Shown: in pieces, positions 1-9,852 of the stretch | How positions within the stretch are numbered: the stretch's first letter is position 1 | Layout of the letters: every line of letters starts with the position of its first letter | Assembly: GCA_029834535.1 (NCBI GenBank) | Contig: JAQMWT010000043.1 | Location: 26,268-90,267, forward strand | DNA: 64,000 bases | DNA from: Chrysophaeum taylorii | Taxonomy: Eukaryota; Sar; Pelagophyceae; Pelagomonadales; Pelagomonadaceae | Direction of reading: 5' to 3' | Notes under the pieces: model-generated | Databases searched by the model: none | What the model saw: the letters and a program-made list of their open reading frames with translations, nothing else | Told to the model about the DNA's origin: nothing | Position numbers and translations under genes: made by a program

Positions 1-480
1 GCGACCTCGTCGGTACCAACCGCAATGCGCACCGCAAGCACACTCACTTGAACCCCATCGACCGTACTGGCTGGACGAAAAACGCGAACTTCGGCGGCGA
101 AACTATCGCCCTTCGGTGTCTGTTTCAACCGCGGCGCGCTCGAGTATCCTCATCGAAGCATCAAGTACGGAGCATCGATTAGTACTAAATGCAATGACTG
201 TCGTGCGCGGCGAATGTTCAAGCCGCTCTCATCTACACCATGCACGAAAGCACAACATAATACACTACTTCGTACTGTGCGAAGCGGCCAGTGCCAGAGA
301 GAAGCAATGAACGAGCCGACAGTGCTCAGAGCAGTGTACTACTACCTCTCCGACGGGCAGACGACTCCAAAAGATACCATCGGTGCAACCGCCGATTTCG
401 GGCTCGGCAAGAATCTCCCACGCGAAGTGGCCGACCTGAAGCTGCAAGAACGGCTCGCTCGCTCTTTCATGAGCTGACGG
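1..480. other. No gene recognised
   Basis: Only short overlapping frames are seen. They lie beside a decayed Copia integrase and may be its continuation, but no motif can be placed with confidence. Confidence 0.4.
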
Positions 481-1260
481 ACGCAAACTTTCGAAGGCTT
501 CAACGGTTTCGGGTATTCCAGTACTCGGGGGGCGGCAAACGGCCAGAGACCAACCGCCCGCTCATCTACCAATGTCGCGACGTGTGTGAATTTAACTTTT
601 GGTCAGTCACTGCGGGCATACATACATACGCGGGACAGCCTCAAACACGAAGGTGATCAACATGCGGCAAAGTGTCTAGTACCATCTGTTACGATGACAA
701 CATTTCTGCATTCTTGGTATGAGAGCCCGAACGTACGTTCCAGTAGCCATCCCAAGTGATTTCCAAGATGAAAGTGGTCACTGTGAACGCAAGAGAAGAG
801 ATCGCACGAGTGATTTCAACATCCGTTTGACTATCACGCTCAGCGACACCGTTGAGTTTGTGTCGCCGTGTCGGGCTACGATGTTGCCCGTGCGAAATTT
901 TTCGACCAATCGATCATGATATTCTGGATCACGTTCAGTGCACAGCAAGGTGACGCGAAATCCATATGGCAGAACAATAACAGTCGAAGTTTTGAGTCAA
1001 CGTCAAAGTCACACCTTGTTGTCGAAAAGATACCGCTTCGGTAACCAAGAATGGTCGTCAACGAACGAACACCACCGTGCTGACGTCGTTGCTCATGGTG
1101 GACGGCCCCTTCACGAAAAGTAGTCCACTTCCTGGAGAGCGCCATGAGCAGGGCGATAGCACTAGTCAAACGCAGTTTGCGCAATTGCCGGCGATACGGT
1201 TTGACGCGGACATGCGCGTGCTGGACAGAACTAGGTGTCAGTATGCCACGATGATTACGG
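480..1260 (-). pseudogene. Decayed Copia-type integrase
   Basis: Read on the minus strand across several frames, the segment follows the integrase of the intact Copia element at 14.3-18.3 kb. FVDDHSWLPKRYLF matches that element's FVDDHTRRRTRYFA (first catalytic Asp). PYGFRVTLLCTERD matches its PFGYRIALIYTDRG (second Asp). A later HVDHLRV-stop-GCPA matches RVDFLRVWGCPA. Frames switch several times and stops interrupt the reading, so this is a relic. It is too diverged to be a recent copy of the 14-kb element and probably belongs to another subfamily. No LTRs were found. Its ends are approximate. Confidence 0.7.
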
Positions 1261-3954
1261 AGCACTAATAGCAAGACGTTCTCACCAAAGTATGCGCAGG
1301 TACTCCTCCCCACTATCAAGAGCGTAGATTTAACACAGCAGATCGATGAGTACGTCGGTAGTCGCGGCAACGGTTGTTGGAGCCAATGTTGACGGGACAG
1401 TCGTGAGCGCAGTCGACGTGGTAAGAGCAACCCACAACCGTACGCACCGCGTCGCGCTCGAAGTCGAGGAAGGGTCGCTGGGTGTTGATGAGCTGAATAA
1501 TTAGGGCATCACCATGCCAAGCGACCGCCGATAAACAAATGGCCACCGCTACGCAGAAGCGGAACAACAAGACCCGCATTACGATGCCGAAGGTAAGGTT
1601 GTAGCGTAGTGCCCGCGGTGTAACTAACTGAGGTGTAGCAGGTCGTGTCTCCGTCCCGAGTCGAACGAGTGCGGACGAGGCGAAGCTCCGAGACTCATCG
1701 ATTGGCGACGAAAACGAGGAAAATGGAGCATGAGAATCACGTAGCAAAGAACATCGACAGTATCACCAGTGCCAACCACTAATGAAGGCAACTACACGAA
1801 GCCTTGAAGACGGCGAGAACCAGGAATAGATATTGTCGAAACACTGAAAAATGAGCAGAGTCACGCCAGCTTGATTACCACGAGCAAAAACTCATCGAGC
1901 GTAACTATCTCACCCGACGGAAGTCGGTGGACATGACGCTAAAGCTCGCGTACTATATGGTAATCGAACTGATCAGCCCAGAAGAACTACCGGAGGACGA
2001 GCCGTTGGGCAGAACAAGCTGGACTCGAGGAGTGGCGGCGCTGTCCTTAGTTTAGTCGCCGGTCTGGTATGCGCTGAAGAGGGCTTGTGCGGGGGGTGCA
2101 AAACGGCAGACGTGGCTGATAAGGTCGGGGTGACCGCACATCCAATACCTCGGGCGTTCGTCGTACTACAGCCCACGTCGACGCGAAGAATCTCGTTGGA
2201 ACAAAAGGCATCAAATTGGCAATTACGACCTGGAGGAAAGCAGGGGAGACCCAGAACCGCACAAGAACTGAGGTAACCACGCTCTGCGCCGGATGTAGTG
2301 CTTTCCACGCTTGCGACTCTCGTTGGTCGGGTGCCGCCCGCCCACATCATGCACTCTGCACGCGAGACGCTGACTTTTCGACGGTGTCGTGCTGAGGTTT
2401 CTGGCGATGAGCGCGCCGTTGACATCTTCGACATCGGGGCGATCAGGATGACGACGGACGTGTGTGATGTGCTTGATTCAAGGAAGTTCCTGGTTCTTGT
2501 GTTGCCGATGTAACCTCGCATATTTCCCTTGAGATGATGCGTAATTTGCGACGCAACAGTGAGAGCTCCTCGCGCGGCGTGATCTTCCCGGCAGTCCGGA
2601 TGTCCACCTCCGAAATGCAGCAGGTCCGCGAGATTCAACGTGATGCGGCACTCCGGATCATTCATTCAAAGGCAGCGTGGTCACGATCATTATGTAGAGC
2701 TCTTGTTGCACCTCTTTAAACTCAGCGGCAGTGCCGTTCGCGGCCTTCAAAGCACCTTGAGGGTTCACGAGTTGTTGTTCTCGTCAAAACTGCTCCGGGC
2801 CGCCGAGGCCTCTTTGTCGGGGATGGATGAACGTCAGCGCATGCGTTGTGCTGCTTCGAAAAGTACAAATATCCTCTGCCGCCGGAGAGTGTATCGAGCT
2901 GTGCCTCGAGTTCAAAATTCTCAGCGAGCGTGGTGTTCGACATGATGATGATGATGTTGGTGGTGCGCGCAATTCGTTTCGTAGTCGGGTCAATGATCAG
3001 CGATCACTACCTGCTAGGGGCGTCCAACACAGCGACTGGGGATGATACCGTGCGACGATAGGATTCTCGACAGCCAGGTCCAATCTCGATGAAGAGTTTC
3101 GAGGAGTAGGAGGAAGGAGCAGGAGAAGGTTTCGTTTCTTCAGGATCCCGGTTGGTGCAGGATCACAGCGCTCACACCCAAGATGTCGCGTAGCGACAGC
3201 AACAACGAGTTTTTCCGGTCGGCCACTGTTGGTTGTACACTCTAAAGATAACGCCGACGCTACTAACAAAGCCAACTATAAGGAGACAGCCACCATGGAT
3301 AATTCTACGTGGAGGGCAAGAAAGGTCCAGGAGAGGGAGAAGCACTCGAATGATGAGAGCGAGGCAGATTAAATAAGGGGGGGTTGGGAAACACATGCAC
3401 GTGAAGGGGAAAACAGGCGCGTGCGCTGGGAATTCGAGCCGGGGACATTAAAGACCTCCCTTCGAATTGAACTTGGAGGACGCGGCTGCCATAGGGGAGA
3501 ATGGAAACGACGGGCTGTCACCGCGCGCGTCTAGACTCGAGGAGGCGGCTCCGCCGCATCGCTGACGCCACCGACTGACGCGCCGCCCTCGACAACGCCC
3601 GAGATGCCGGAGGTGCCTCGATGTCAATCAAGGCTCGGGGCTTGCCTGCGAGGAGATCGAGGGCGAATCGTACAGTGAAGAACATTTCCGAGCTGGGGGG
3701 GGGGGAGACCCAGCTCGTCGCGATGCCAGTCTCGCGGATCGGTCGCTTCCAAAATAGCCAAAACGCAGCCCCGGGGATGACGGGTCCTCGTCCGTCCGCG
3801 AATACAGCCAGAGGCACCACCAGGCGAGGTCGGACGTTTGCGCATACGTCGTACATACATAATCCCCGAAAAACAACAACAACAACAACAACTCGGGATC
3901 AGTAGTGTGTGCGTGTTTTTTTCCCTATAAACGAACGAACGAACGCTCCGTCAC

Positions 3955-3993
3955 GAAGAAGAAGAAGAAGAAGAAGAAGAAGAAGAAGAAGAA
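3955..3993. repeat. (GAA)n microsatellite
   Basis: About 13 uninterrupted GAA units downstream of the minus-strand multi-domain gene. The plus-strand Lys-rich ORF across it is an artefact. Confidence 0.9.
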
Positions 3994-4180
3994 TGTGGAG
4001 AAGAAGAGACGTGGTGCGATAATAAGTCGGCGGGTCAATTCTTCCGTTCGGAGGAGGAGTGAGTGTTTGGGGTCGCCGCGAAATTTTTTGATGGATAAAA
4101 TGCGTCAAGGTGAGGCGCGCCGGGGTTGGGGAGAGAGGGTCCATTCAGAGAGGAGGTAAATCTGATCCCGGTCGGCGGAT

Positions 4181-4211
4181 TCGTTCGTTCGTTCGTTCGT
4201 TCGTTCGTTCG
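4181..4211. repeat. (TTCG)n microsatellite
   Basis: Near-perfect TTCG units in the 3' flank of the multi-domain gene, about 55 bp past its stop codon. Confidence 0.85.
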
Positions 4212-4267
4212 AAAAGCAACGGCGAAAAAAAAAGAGAGAAAGCAAGAGGTGGGGTTGCTTTGGTGTT

Positions 4268-7234
4268 TCAGCGCCGCGGCGGGGCGGGTACTCGGAACTC
4301 GAAGTATTGTCCCGGGTAGACGTTGAGCGGGACGGTGACGCGACAATGTCCAACGTTGGGGACGTTGACGGTGAGGACGCTGCCGGGGGTGACGCCCGGG
4401 GGGACCTGGACGCGCATGTTCGAAGGCTGGGGTTGGGGGGGGAGGTTGGGGAGGACGGGGTGTGAGGGGGCGCGCTGGGACTGGCGCGCGTTTGGGTCGT
4501 ACTGCACGGTGAACGAGGATCCGGCGACTTGGCCCGGCGGGACGGAAACGCGGAGAGTTTGACCGGTCGGGGCGCGTATCGTGAGCATCGCGCCGGGGCC
4601 CGCGTTGCTGGGGACCGTGACGCGACACTGGTGATACTGGGGCTGCTGCTGCGGGGCATAGTAGCTCTGGGGTCGCGTGATCGGCGGCGTCGAAACGGGG
4701 ACGCGCTCCTCGGGGGGGGCGTAGGGCGGCGGGGTCGCGGCGGAGGGGGGCTCGGCGGCGACGGGGGGCGCGGTGAGGGAGGCGGGTAATCTCCCCGAAA
4801 AAGACGAAGATGACGAGGAAGGTGCCCACGAGGCATGCGGGTCGTGGCGCGGCGGAGGTCGGGCCGGCGGAAGGTCCGACGTCGGTCGAGAACTGGCGCC
4901 GACGACGAGCACGAGGGAGTCGCCGTCGCGGACGCCGGCGGCTGAGAGAGCGAGGTTGTCGTCGCGGAGCTGCTGGCCGCGGTTAACGAGGCGGACGCGC
5001 GAGGGATCCATGTTGTTGTGAAGCCTCGCCGCGGTACCTCGAAGGGTTCCGACGGTCGTTCGGGGCGTCGCGTCGAGGTCGGCCGCCGTGTATCGGTTGC
5101 CGCCGTTCGTCCGGATCTCGATCGCAAAGTCGTCGTCGCGGCGCCGCACCGGCGGTCCGGAGGGCGGCGCGCTCGCCGCGTGGACGTCGTTGTACGCCGG
5201 CGGCGACGGGGCCGCCGCCGGCGCGGCCGGCGGCGCGGCCGGCTCTTCGCCGCCGTCGGCGAAAAAGCCAAAGTTGCCTATGATCACGTCGGCGAGACCC
5301 GCGTTCGGCGCCAGGAACTCGTCGCGGCTGATGAGGCCGTCGCCCTCGACGTCGCAGGCCGCGAGCAGCGCGTGGACGATTTCGGTAATCGCCCGGACTT
5401 CCTCCCGGCGGCCTCGCTTGTCGAAAGAGTGAACCAACGCGCGGACGAGCTCGCCCTCGTCGAGAGACCCGCTCCCGTCGTCGTCCCAATATTCAAACCA
5501 GCCCTCCTTGTCCTTGGTGAGGTCGGGGGCGGCCGCGTGGCGGTCTTCGACCCGCGGAGCCGAAGTCGCCTCGAGGTCCTCGTCGAGGCTCGGGCTGAGC
5601 TGTTTGATGACGGCGAGGAGGCCGCGGTCGGGATCGACGAGCTCGTCGTAGCTCAAGGAGCCCGAATGGTCGAGGTCGAACCTGTCCCAGATCTTGTCCC
5701 AGTTGGCCTCGAGCTCCTCCTCGCGCACGGCGAGCTGGGACTTGAGCGTCGCCAGCACGTCCTCCGCCTCGATCCGGCCCTCGCCGTCTACGTCCAGGAG
5801 ATCAAACCAGGCCCGCGGATCGTCGACGACGCGCGGAAGTTCCTTCGTTCCCGTCGACGCGCGCCGACACATCGGGCACGCCGGCGACGGCTGGCCCGGC
5901 AGCGCCCGCAGGCAGTCGAGGTGCACCAGGTGCCGGCACAGCCGCCGACCCGCGTCGGTCGTCAGCACGCCCACGGGCCGCGCGTGCAGCTCGTCGAAGC
6001 ACACCGCGCACTCCGAGTGTTCCTCGGCCGCGTCCCCGCCCGTCACCAGGGAGGTGAACTTGTCCACCACGTCCTCCGACGACGCCTCCGGAGGCGGCGG
6101 CGGCGGCGGCCGCGACGGCGGCGGCGGCGTCGATACTATCGTCTCCTCCGACAACAAATCTCCGTCCTCGTCTGCTCTCCGGGCCGCTTCCGGGACGACC
6201 GGCCGCTGCCACTCCTCCTCCTCGTCGACCGGTGCCGTCGCCGCGTAGGCCGGCGACTCGTCTTTCTCCTCCTCCTCCTCCTTGAGCGCCGGCGCCGGCG
6301 GCGGCTGCTCCGGGATAACGGCGGGTGTCGCGGCACCGTCGTAGTCGTCTTCTTGCTCGGGTTGCGAAGCGATGCGCGCGAGCCCACCACCACCACCACC
6401 ACCACCACCCCCAAAGGGCGGGGGCGGCGCCGTCGGACCCCCCCAGGTGTTGGGCGCGGTGACGGGCGTCCCGTTGTCAACGGTGGGCGGGAGCCGGTAG
6501 CTCGCCGCCTGCGGGCGTTGGGTCGGCGTCGGGGGCGGCCCGCCGAGCGGTTCGCCGCGAGCGACCGCGTGGAGCTGAGCGAGCCACTTGTCTTTGAGGT
6601 AGTCGGCCCGGGCCGATATGTAGTACTCCGCGCCGGGCACGCGCACCGTAAACGAGTAGGGCTTGTCCTCGTCGACGGGCCGCGCGTCGATAACGGCGCC
6701 CGCGAGGTGAATCGAGCCCTTGGCCTGCGGCGCGCTCGGATCTGCCTTGCGGATTAGGTCGACGTGTCGCGAGTGGAGGCCTTTGGTAAAGTAGAAGAGG
6801 GCCGAGCTCCGCGGGGCAAGCACGAAAAACCGCCGCTGCCACGACCCCTTGCGCCACCCCTTGGACTGCTTCCGCAGGAGCCAGCCAAAAAGCGGTTCCG
6901 AATCTGCCGCGAAATTGTCGTAAGGATCCGTAATTGTCATCGACGAGAACTGCGGCGGATTTCTCGACGACGGTCGCCGGCTCGACCGCTCCACCTCCTT
7001 GCGCACGACGCGCGTCGACTCGTTCTCCACGTTCACCTGGATCATACCCGTGCTGGGGGGCTGCGCCATGCGCCGCGACACGGCGGCGGATCCAAATCGA
7101 ACCTCAAATCGACCAACCCCGTTCACGTTCAAAGGAACCGACGACGCCCCCGCCCGTTCCGCCGCCGCGATCGCCTCGTTCTCCGAGGCCGAGTACGGGT
7201 GCCACACGCCGCGCCCGTCACAATGCGAGTACAT
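4268..7234 (-). CDS. WWE-PH-RING-EF-hand-ubiquitin-like protein, probable E3 ubiquitin ligase
   Basis: Single-exon ORF of 988 aa with a true ATG. Residues 1-80 look like a WWE domain (HCDGRGVWHPYSASENEAI then GRFEVRFGSAAVSRRM), a fold that binds ADP-ribose polymers. Residues 113-228 are a PH domain (GWLLRKQ, WQRRFFVL, final W217). A Pro/Gly/Glu-rich linker follows. C409-C456 is a RING finger (CAVC..CRHLVHLDC..CPMC) that should recruit E2 enzymes. Four EF-hand loops follow near 481 (DVDGEGRIEAED), 520 (DLDHSGSLSYDE), 584 (DDDGSGSLDEGE) and 628 (DVEGDGLISRDE). Residues 704-779 resemble ubiquitin. The last 130 residues hold tandem beta units of the form VTVP..V.PG..... The order suggests a calcium- and lipid-sensitive ligase. 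The individual domains are well supported; the ligase role is inferred. Confidence 0.85.
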   Translation of the reverse strand: MYSHCDGRGVWHPYSASENEAIAAAERAGASSVPLNVNGVGRFEVRFGSAAVSRRMAQPPSTGMIQVNVENESTRVVRKEVERSSRRPSSRNPPQFSSMTITDPYDNFAADSEPLFGWLLRKQSKGWRKGSWQRRFFVLAPRSSALFYFTKGLHSRHVDLIRKADPSAPQAKGSIHLAGAVIDARPVDEDKPYSFTVRVPGAEYYISARADYLKDKWLAQLHAVARGEPLGGPPPTPTQRPQAASYRLPPTVDNGTPVTAPNTWGGPTAPPPPFGGGGGGGGGGLARIASQPEQEDDYDGAATPAVIPEQPPPAPALKEEEEEKDESPAYAATAPVDEEEEWQRPVVPEAARRADEDGDLLSEETIVSTPPPPSRPPPPPPPEASSEDVVDKFTSLVTGGDAAEEHSECAVCFDELHARPVGVLTTDAGRRLCRHLVHLDCLRALPGQPSPACPMCRRASTGTKELPRVVDDPRAWFDLLDVDGEGRIEAEDVLATLKSQLAVREEELEANWDKIWDRFDLDHSGSLSYDELVDPDRGLLAVIKQLSPSLDEDLEATSAPRVEDRHAAAPDLTKDKEGWFEYWDDDGSGSLDEGELVRALVHSFDKRGRREEVRAITEIVHALLAACDVEGDGLISRDEFLAPNAGLADVIIGNFGFFADGGEEPAAPPAAPAAAPSPPAYNDVHAASAPPSGPPVRRRDDDFAIEIRTNGGNRYTAADLDATPRTTVGTLRGTAARLHNNMDPSRVRLVNRGQQLRDDNLALSAAGVRDGDSLVLVVGASSRPTSDLPPARPPPRHDPHASWAPSSSSSSFSGRLPASLTAPPVAAEPPSAATPPPYAPPEERVPVSTPPITRPQSYYAPQQQPQYHQCRVTVPSNAGPGAMLTIRAPTGQTLRVSVPPGQVAGSSFTVQYDPNARQSQRAPSHPVLPNLPPQPQPSNMRVQVPPGVTPGSVLTVNVPNVGHCRVTVPLNVYPGQYFEFRVPAPPRR

Positions 7235-7631
7235 TTACCACTCCACTCCCACCATCTTTTGAGAGAGAGAGAGAGAGAGCCCTCTCGCCCGGGCCCGGTT
7301 TCCATGTCCGTTGAGATTCCTCTCAACCAAAAAACCTTTTTGCCTGCTTTGTCAAAAGGTCTCGACGAGGGGGGGCTGGGGGCGTACTTTTTTTTTTTTG
7401 TCGAAATCAGAATTCCGAACTCCCAGTACAGCAGCGCCGGCCACAAAAATATTACAAGTAGTACAATAATTACAACAGCACGACGACGACGACGACGACG
7501 ACGACGAGATCTCGCGGGCAGTCGCGAGACGATCGTACTTTACTTTCTTTCGTACACTTGCACGACTCACGAACACATATATGAATGCACTCGGATAGTA
7601 GGCGGTGGGTGAAAGAGGAGAAATCTGCTGA
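7235..7631. other. Spacer with simple repeats
   Basis: Region 5' of the WWE/RING gene. It contains a (GA)n run at about 7261-7280, a 13-T run near 7388 and an (ACG)n run near 7480-7507. It must contain the promoter of the minus-strand gene, but no element is recognisable. Confidence 0.6.
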
Positions 7632-7901
7632 TCATCCCGCCGTCGCCGCCGCCCAGCAGAGGAGAATCCACGTGGCGAAAGCCGCCCCCGAGGAGGCGGA
7701 GGCCACCAACACGTAGACCGGTGTCGCCGTCGCGCGCATATCCTCGCGCACGTCCGCGGTGAGCTGCAACACGGCGTTCTCGACGCGACGGCCCACGAAA
7801 ACGACCGTCGTAGCCGCCACGGGCGCCGCCCACGCGGCGCGAAGCCCTCCGGCAGTAACCCCAACCGCCGCTGCGACGAGCCAGAGGGGATTCGACGGCA
7901 C
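7632..7901 (-). CDS. Small membrane protein, 5' end unresolved
   Basis: An 89-codon minus-strand frame opening on GTG. It has two hydrophobic segments (NPLWLVAAAVGVTAGG and the C-terminal VLVASASSGAAFATWILLCWAA) around a charged middle (RRVENAVLQLTADVREDMR). The frame stays open upstream for about 16 codons (ILARTFLLEEVRSAW) to a stop near 7948, with no ATG. A short first exon is therefore likely, as in other genes here, but I could not place its junction in frame. Codon composition resembles the neighbouring genes. It lies head to head with SYS1. I do not recognise a family. Confidence 0.45.
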   Translation of the reverse strand: MPSNPLWLVAAAVGVTAGGLRAAWAAPVAATTVVFVGRRVENAVLQLTADVREDMRATATPVYVLVASASSGAAFATWILLCWAAATAG

Positions 7902-8067
7902 CCAGGCCGACCTGACCTCCTCGAGAAGAAAAGTTCGCGCCAGGATTCCTTAACCTCCGAGTTGTAGGAGTCCTAAACCCTTAACCATTGCGTCGTCATC
8001 CACGCGCGGGTGTAGCCGCCGATTCGAACGTTGGCGTCGCTTCCGGGCGCTCGTCCGCAGTCGTTCG

Positions 8068-8609
8068 ATGCACGACAAAATGAAACGGCAAGACCCTCTC
8101 CTCATCAGCTTCCAGATCGTCTCGCTGCAATGCTTCTACTACGCCTTCATGGGAATATTCTTCATGGGCTGCCACGTGATCTATGGTTTGCCCCTCAGCC
8201 TCGATCGATTCTTCTCGCTCACAAGAAGTCTCGACGTCTTGACGGAGTCTGGTGGACTCGAAGTTTTGGCGATTTTCGCCTCGGGCCTCGTCGGTGCCAC
8301 CCTACTCCGGACCATCGTCGAAAAGTCCCGCAAATGTCTCGACTTCGCCGTCACTCTCTACATCATCCACGCGGTCACCTGCGTCGTCTACTCGGACTTC
8401 ACTCTCCCGAATCTCACCTGGTGGATCGTCCACTTCGTCGCCCTCGTCGTCATGGTCGTCCTCGGTGAGTGAGACAGACAGACAGACAGACAGACTACTC
8501 GGGCTTTCGTCGTCCGATCGAGCTTGATGATAACTCTCACCCCCCCCCCGTCGCAGGCGAGTACCTCTGTTCGAGGCGCGAGCTCCAGGACATCCCGCTC
8601 GTCAGCTAA
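8068..8609 (+). CDS. SYS1: SYS1-like Golgi membrane protein, two exons
   Basis: Exons 8068-8464 and 8557-8609 give 149 aa. SYS1 is a four-span Golgi/TGN protein that recruits the ARFRP1/Arl3 GTPase for vesicle traffic. The N-terminus (DPLLISFQIVSLQCFYY) and the hydrophobic spans match the family. Without splicing, the frame ends at Gly-Glu-stop. Removing the GTGAGT...CAG intron (92 nt, phase 1) restores the conserved tail GEYLCSRRELQDIPLVS, which strongly supports the intron. The intron carries a GACA microsatellite (8471-8494) and a poly-C tract in place of a clear polypyrimidine tract. Length is normal for the family (about 150 aa). The gene is 139 bp upstream of the EamA transporter on the same strand. 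Confidence 0.9.
8471..8494. repeat. (GACA)n microsatellite inside SYS1 intron
   Basis: About six GACA units just after the 5' splice site of the SYS1 intron. The same unit recurs in the Helitron derivatives near 38.7 and 57.35 kb. Confidence 0.85.
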
Positions 8610-8748
8610 CAAGAGCGCACCACCGTTTTTTTTGCACCCCCCCCACCCCTCAAATAAATAAATAAATAAATAAGGGGAGCAAGCTGCTTCCGAAGAAGCT
8701 TCTCCGCCTCATGACGTCATCGTCGTCGGAACTAGGGTTGGCGATGGA

Positions 8749-9852
8749 ATGGTGTGGCCTTCCGGCGAGGCGTCGATGGTCGCGTGCACGGTCATCTATG
8801 CTTTCCAGGCCCTCGTGGCGAAGATCGTGGAGCGGCGCATCACAGCCCTCGAGCTCGTAACGTATCGATCCGTTCTGGCGGGCCTCGCCTCGCTCCGCGT
8901 CCTTCTCAAGACGCGCAGGATTGGACGCCTCGATGAGCGAATGTTCGGGCCGCGGGACGTGCGGCACCTCGTGGTCCTCCGAGGCGTCGTCGGCTCCGCG
9001 GCATTCGTGGTCCTCTACGTGGCTCTCCATATGATCGGCGTCGGCGAGCACACGGCCATCTTGTTCACGAACCCTATTTGGATTACGCTTCTCTCGCCCG
9101 TGCTCGGCGAGAAGCTGACGGTGGCGAGCTGCGTCTCGATTCTGTGCGGTGCGGTTGGCGCGCTTCTGGTGTCGCAGCCCTTCAACGACCGCCACAACAC
9201 GAAAACGCACGACGTCGGAGCGTTGCTAGCTCTACTCGGCGCTTTTTTGGTGGCCGCCACCATGGTCGTTGTCCGCGTCGTCGGCCCGCGCGCCCCCGCT
9301 CTCTGCCTCGCGATGTCCTTCCACTTGTTTTCCGCGGCCATTGGCTCGAACGCCCTGGCCTTTGGGATCCAACAACCTACGCTCGTCGCGGACTTCCGGA
9401 ACGCCTTCCTCGTCGTCCTCGTTTCCTTCACGTCTTTCGTGGGCCAGCCCCTCCTCAACCACTCCTTCCAGCATCTCCCTGCCATGCGCGCCGCCAGTCT
9501 CAACTACCTCCAGCTCCTCTGGGCCTTTGGTCTCGGCATCATCTTCAATCGCGAGCGCCCCGAGATTCCCCAGTTCGTAGGCGCGGCCCTCATCACGTCG
9601 GGCGGCCTCGCGGCTGCCTCCACTCGCCGCACTTCATCCCGTGATGATGAGGAGGAAGAGGATACGCCAGCGCCGCCCAGCCCGCAACTGGCGCCCCTCG
9701 AGGACGGCACGACACTACTGGAGGACGCGAACGACCTCGAACGCGACGCGTCTTCGGCTGGTGGTGCTTCTTCTTCTTCGGGGTCTGGCCCTCCTCCCGA
9801 AAAACTCTCACAACCATCATCACACGAGGTGGATCGAGGCTCGTCGATCTGA
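8749..9852 (+). CDS. EamA/DMT-superfamily transporter
   Basis: Single-exon, 367 aa. It has two EamA repeats and about ten hydrophobic spans. The family hallmarks are readable: an early segment VACTVIYAFQALVAKIVERR, ELVTYRSVLAG, a conserved TAILFTNPIWITLLSPVLGEKLT, and a second repeat ending with NYLQLLWAFGLGIIFNRERP and a final GAALITSGGLAA. These proteins move drugs, metabolites or nucleotide sugars; the substrate cannot be read from sequence. The C-terminal ~75 residues are hydrophilic and acidic/Ser-rich (RDDEEEEDTPAPPSP, GGASSSSGSG), probably a cytosolic tail. An AAATAAATAAATAA run lies about 95 bp upstream. Confidence 0.85.
   Translation: MVWPSGEASMVACTVIYAFQALVAKIVERRITALELVTYRSVLAGLASLRVLLKTRRIGRLDERMFGPRDVRHLVVLRGVVGSAAFVVLYVALHMIGVGEHTAILFTNPIWITLLSPVLGEKLTVASCVSILCGAVGALLVSQPFNDRHNTKTHDVGALLALLGAFLVAATMVVVRVVGPRAPALCLAMSFHLFSAAIGSNALAFGIQQPTLVADFRNAFLVVLVSFTSFVGQPLLNHSFQHLPAMRAASLNYLQLLWAFGLGIIFNRERPEIPQFVGAALITSGGLAAASTRRTSSRDDEEEEDTPAPPSPQLAPLEDGTTLLEDANDLERDASSAGGASSSSGSGPPPEKLSQPSSHEVDRGSSI

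Larger units (their letters stand above)
1261..4267. other. Noncoding or decayed region
   Basis: No recognisable gene. A 230-aa open frame on the minus strand (1973-2665) has no domain I can name. From about 3.5 kb the sequence is the 3' flank of the next gene. It holds an (AAC)n run near 3880, an (AACG)n run near 3931, a (GAA)n tract at 3955-3993 and a (TTCG)n tract at 4181-4211. Confidence 0.4.

Noticed and set aside
1973-2665. 230-aa minus-strand ORF
   Set aside because: No motif; a possible zinc knuckle in another frame (MCGHPDLISHVC) lacks the right Cys/His spacing.
3420-3460. tRNA T-arm-like GGCTCGAATTCC on the minus strand
   Set aside because: The flanking bases do not pair as a T-stem and no anticodon or acceptor arm follows.
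5018-6757. 579-aa ORF opposite the WWE/PH/RING gene
   Set aside because: Arg-rich shadow of a GC-rich gene; no domain, and the opposite strand encodes five recognisable domains.
7352-7864. 170-aa and 88-aa ORFs overlapping the small membrane ORF
   Set aside because: Low-complexity frames running through ACG and T-run repeats; the 7632-7901 frame has the better membrane pattern.
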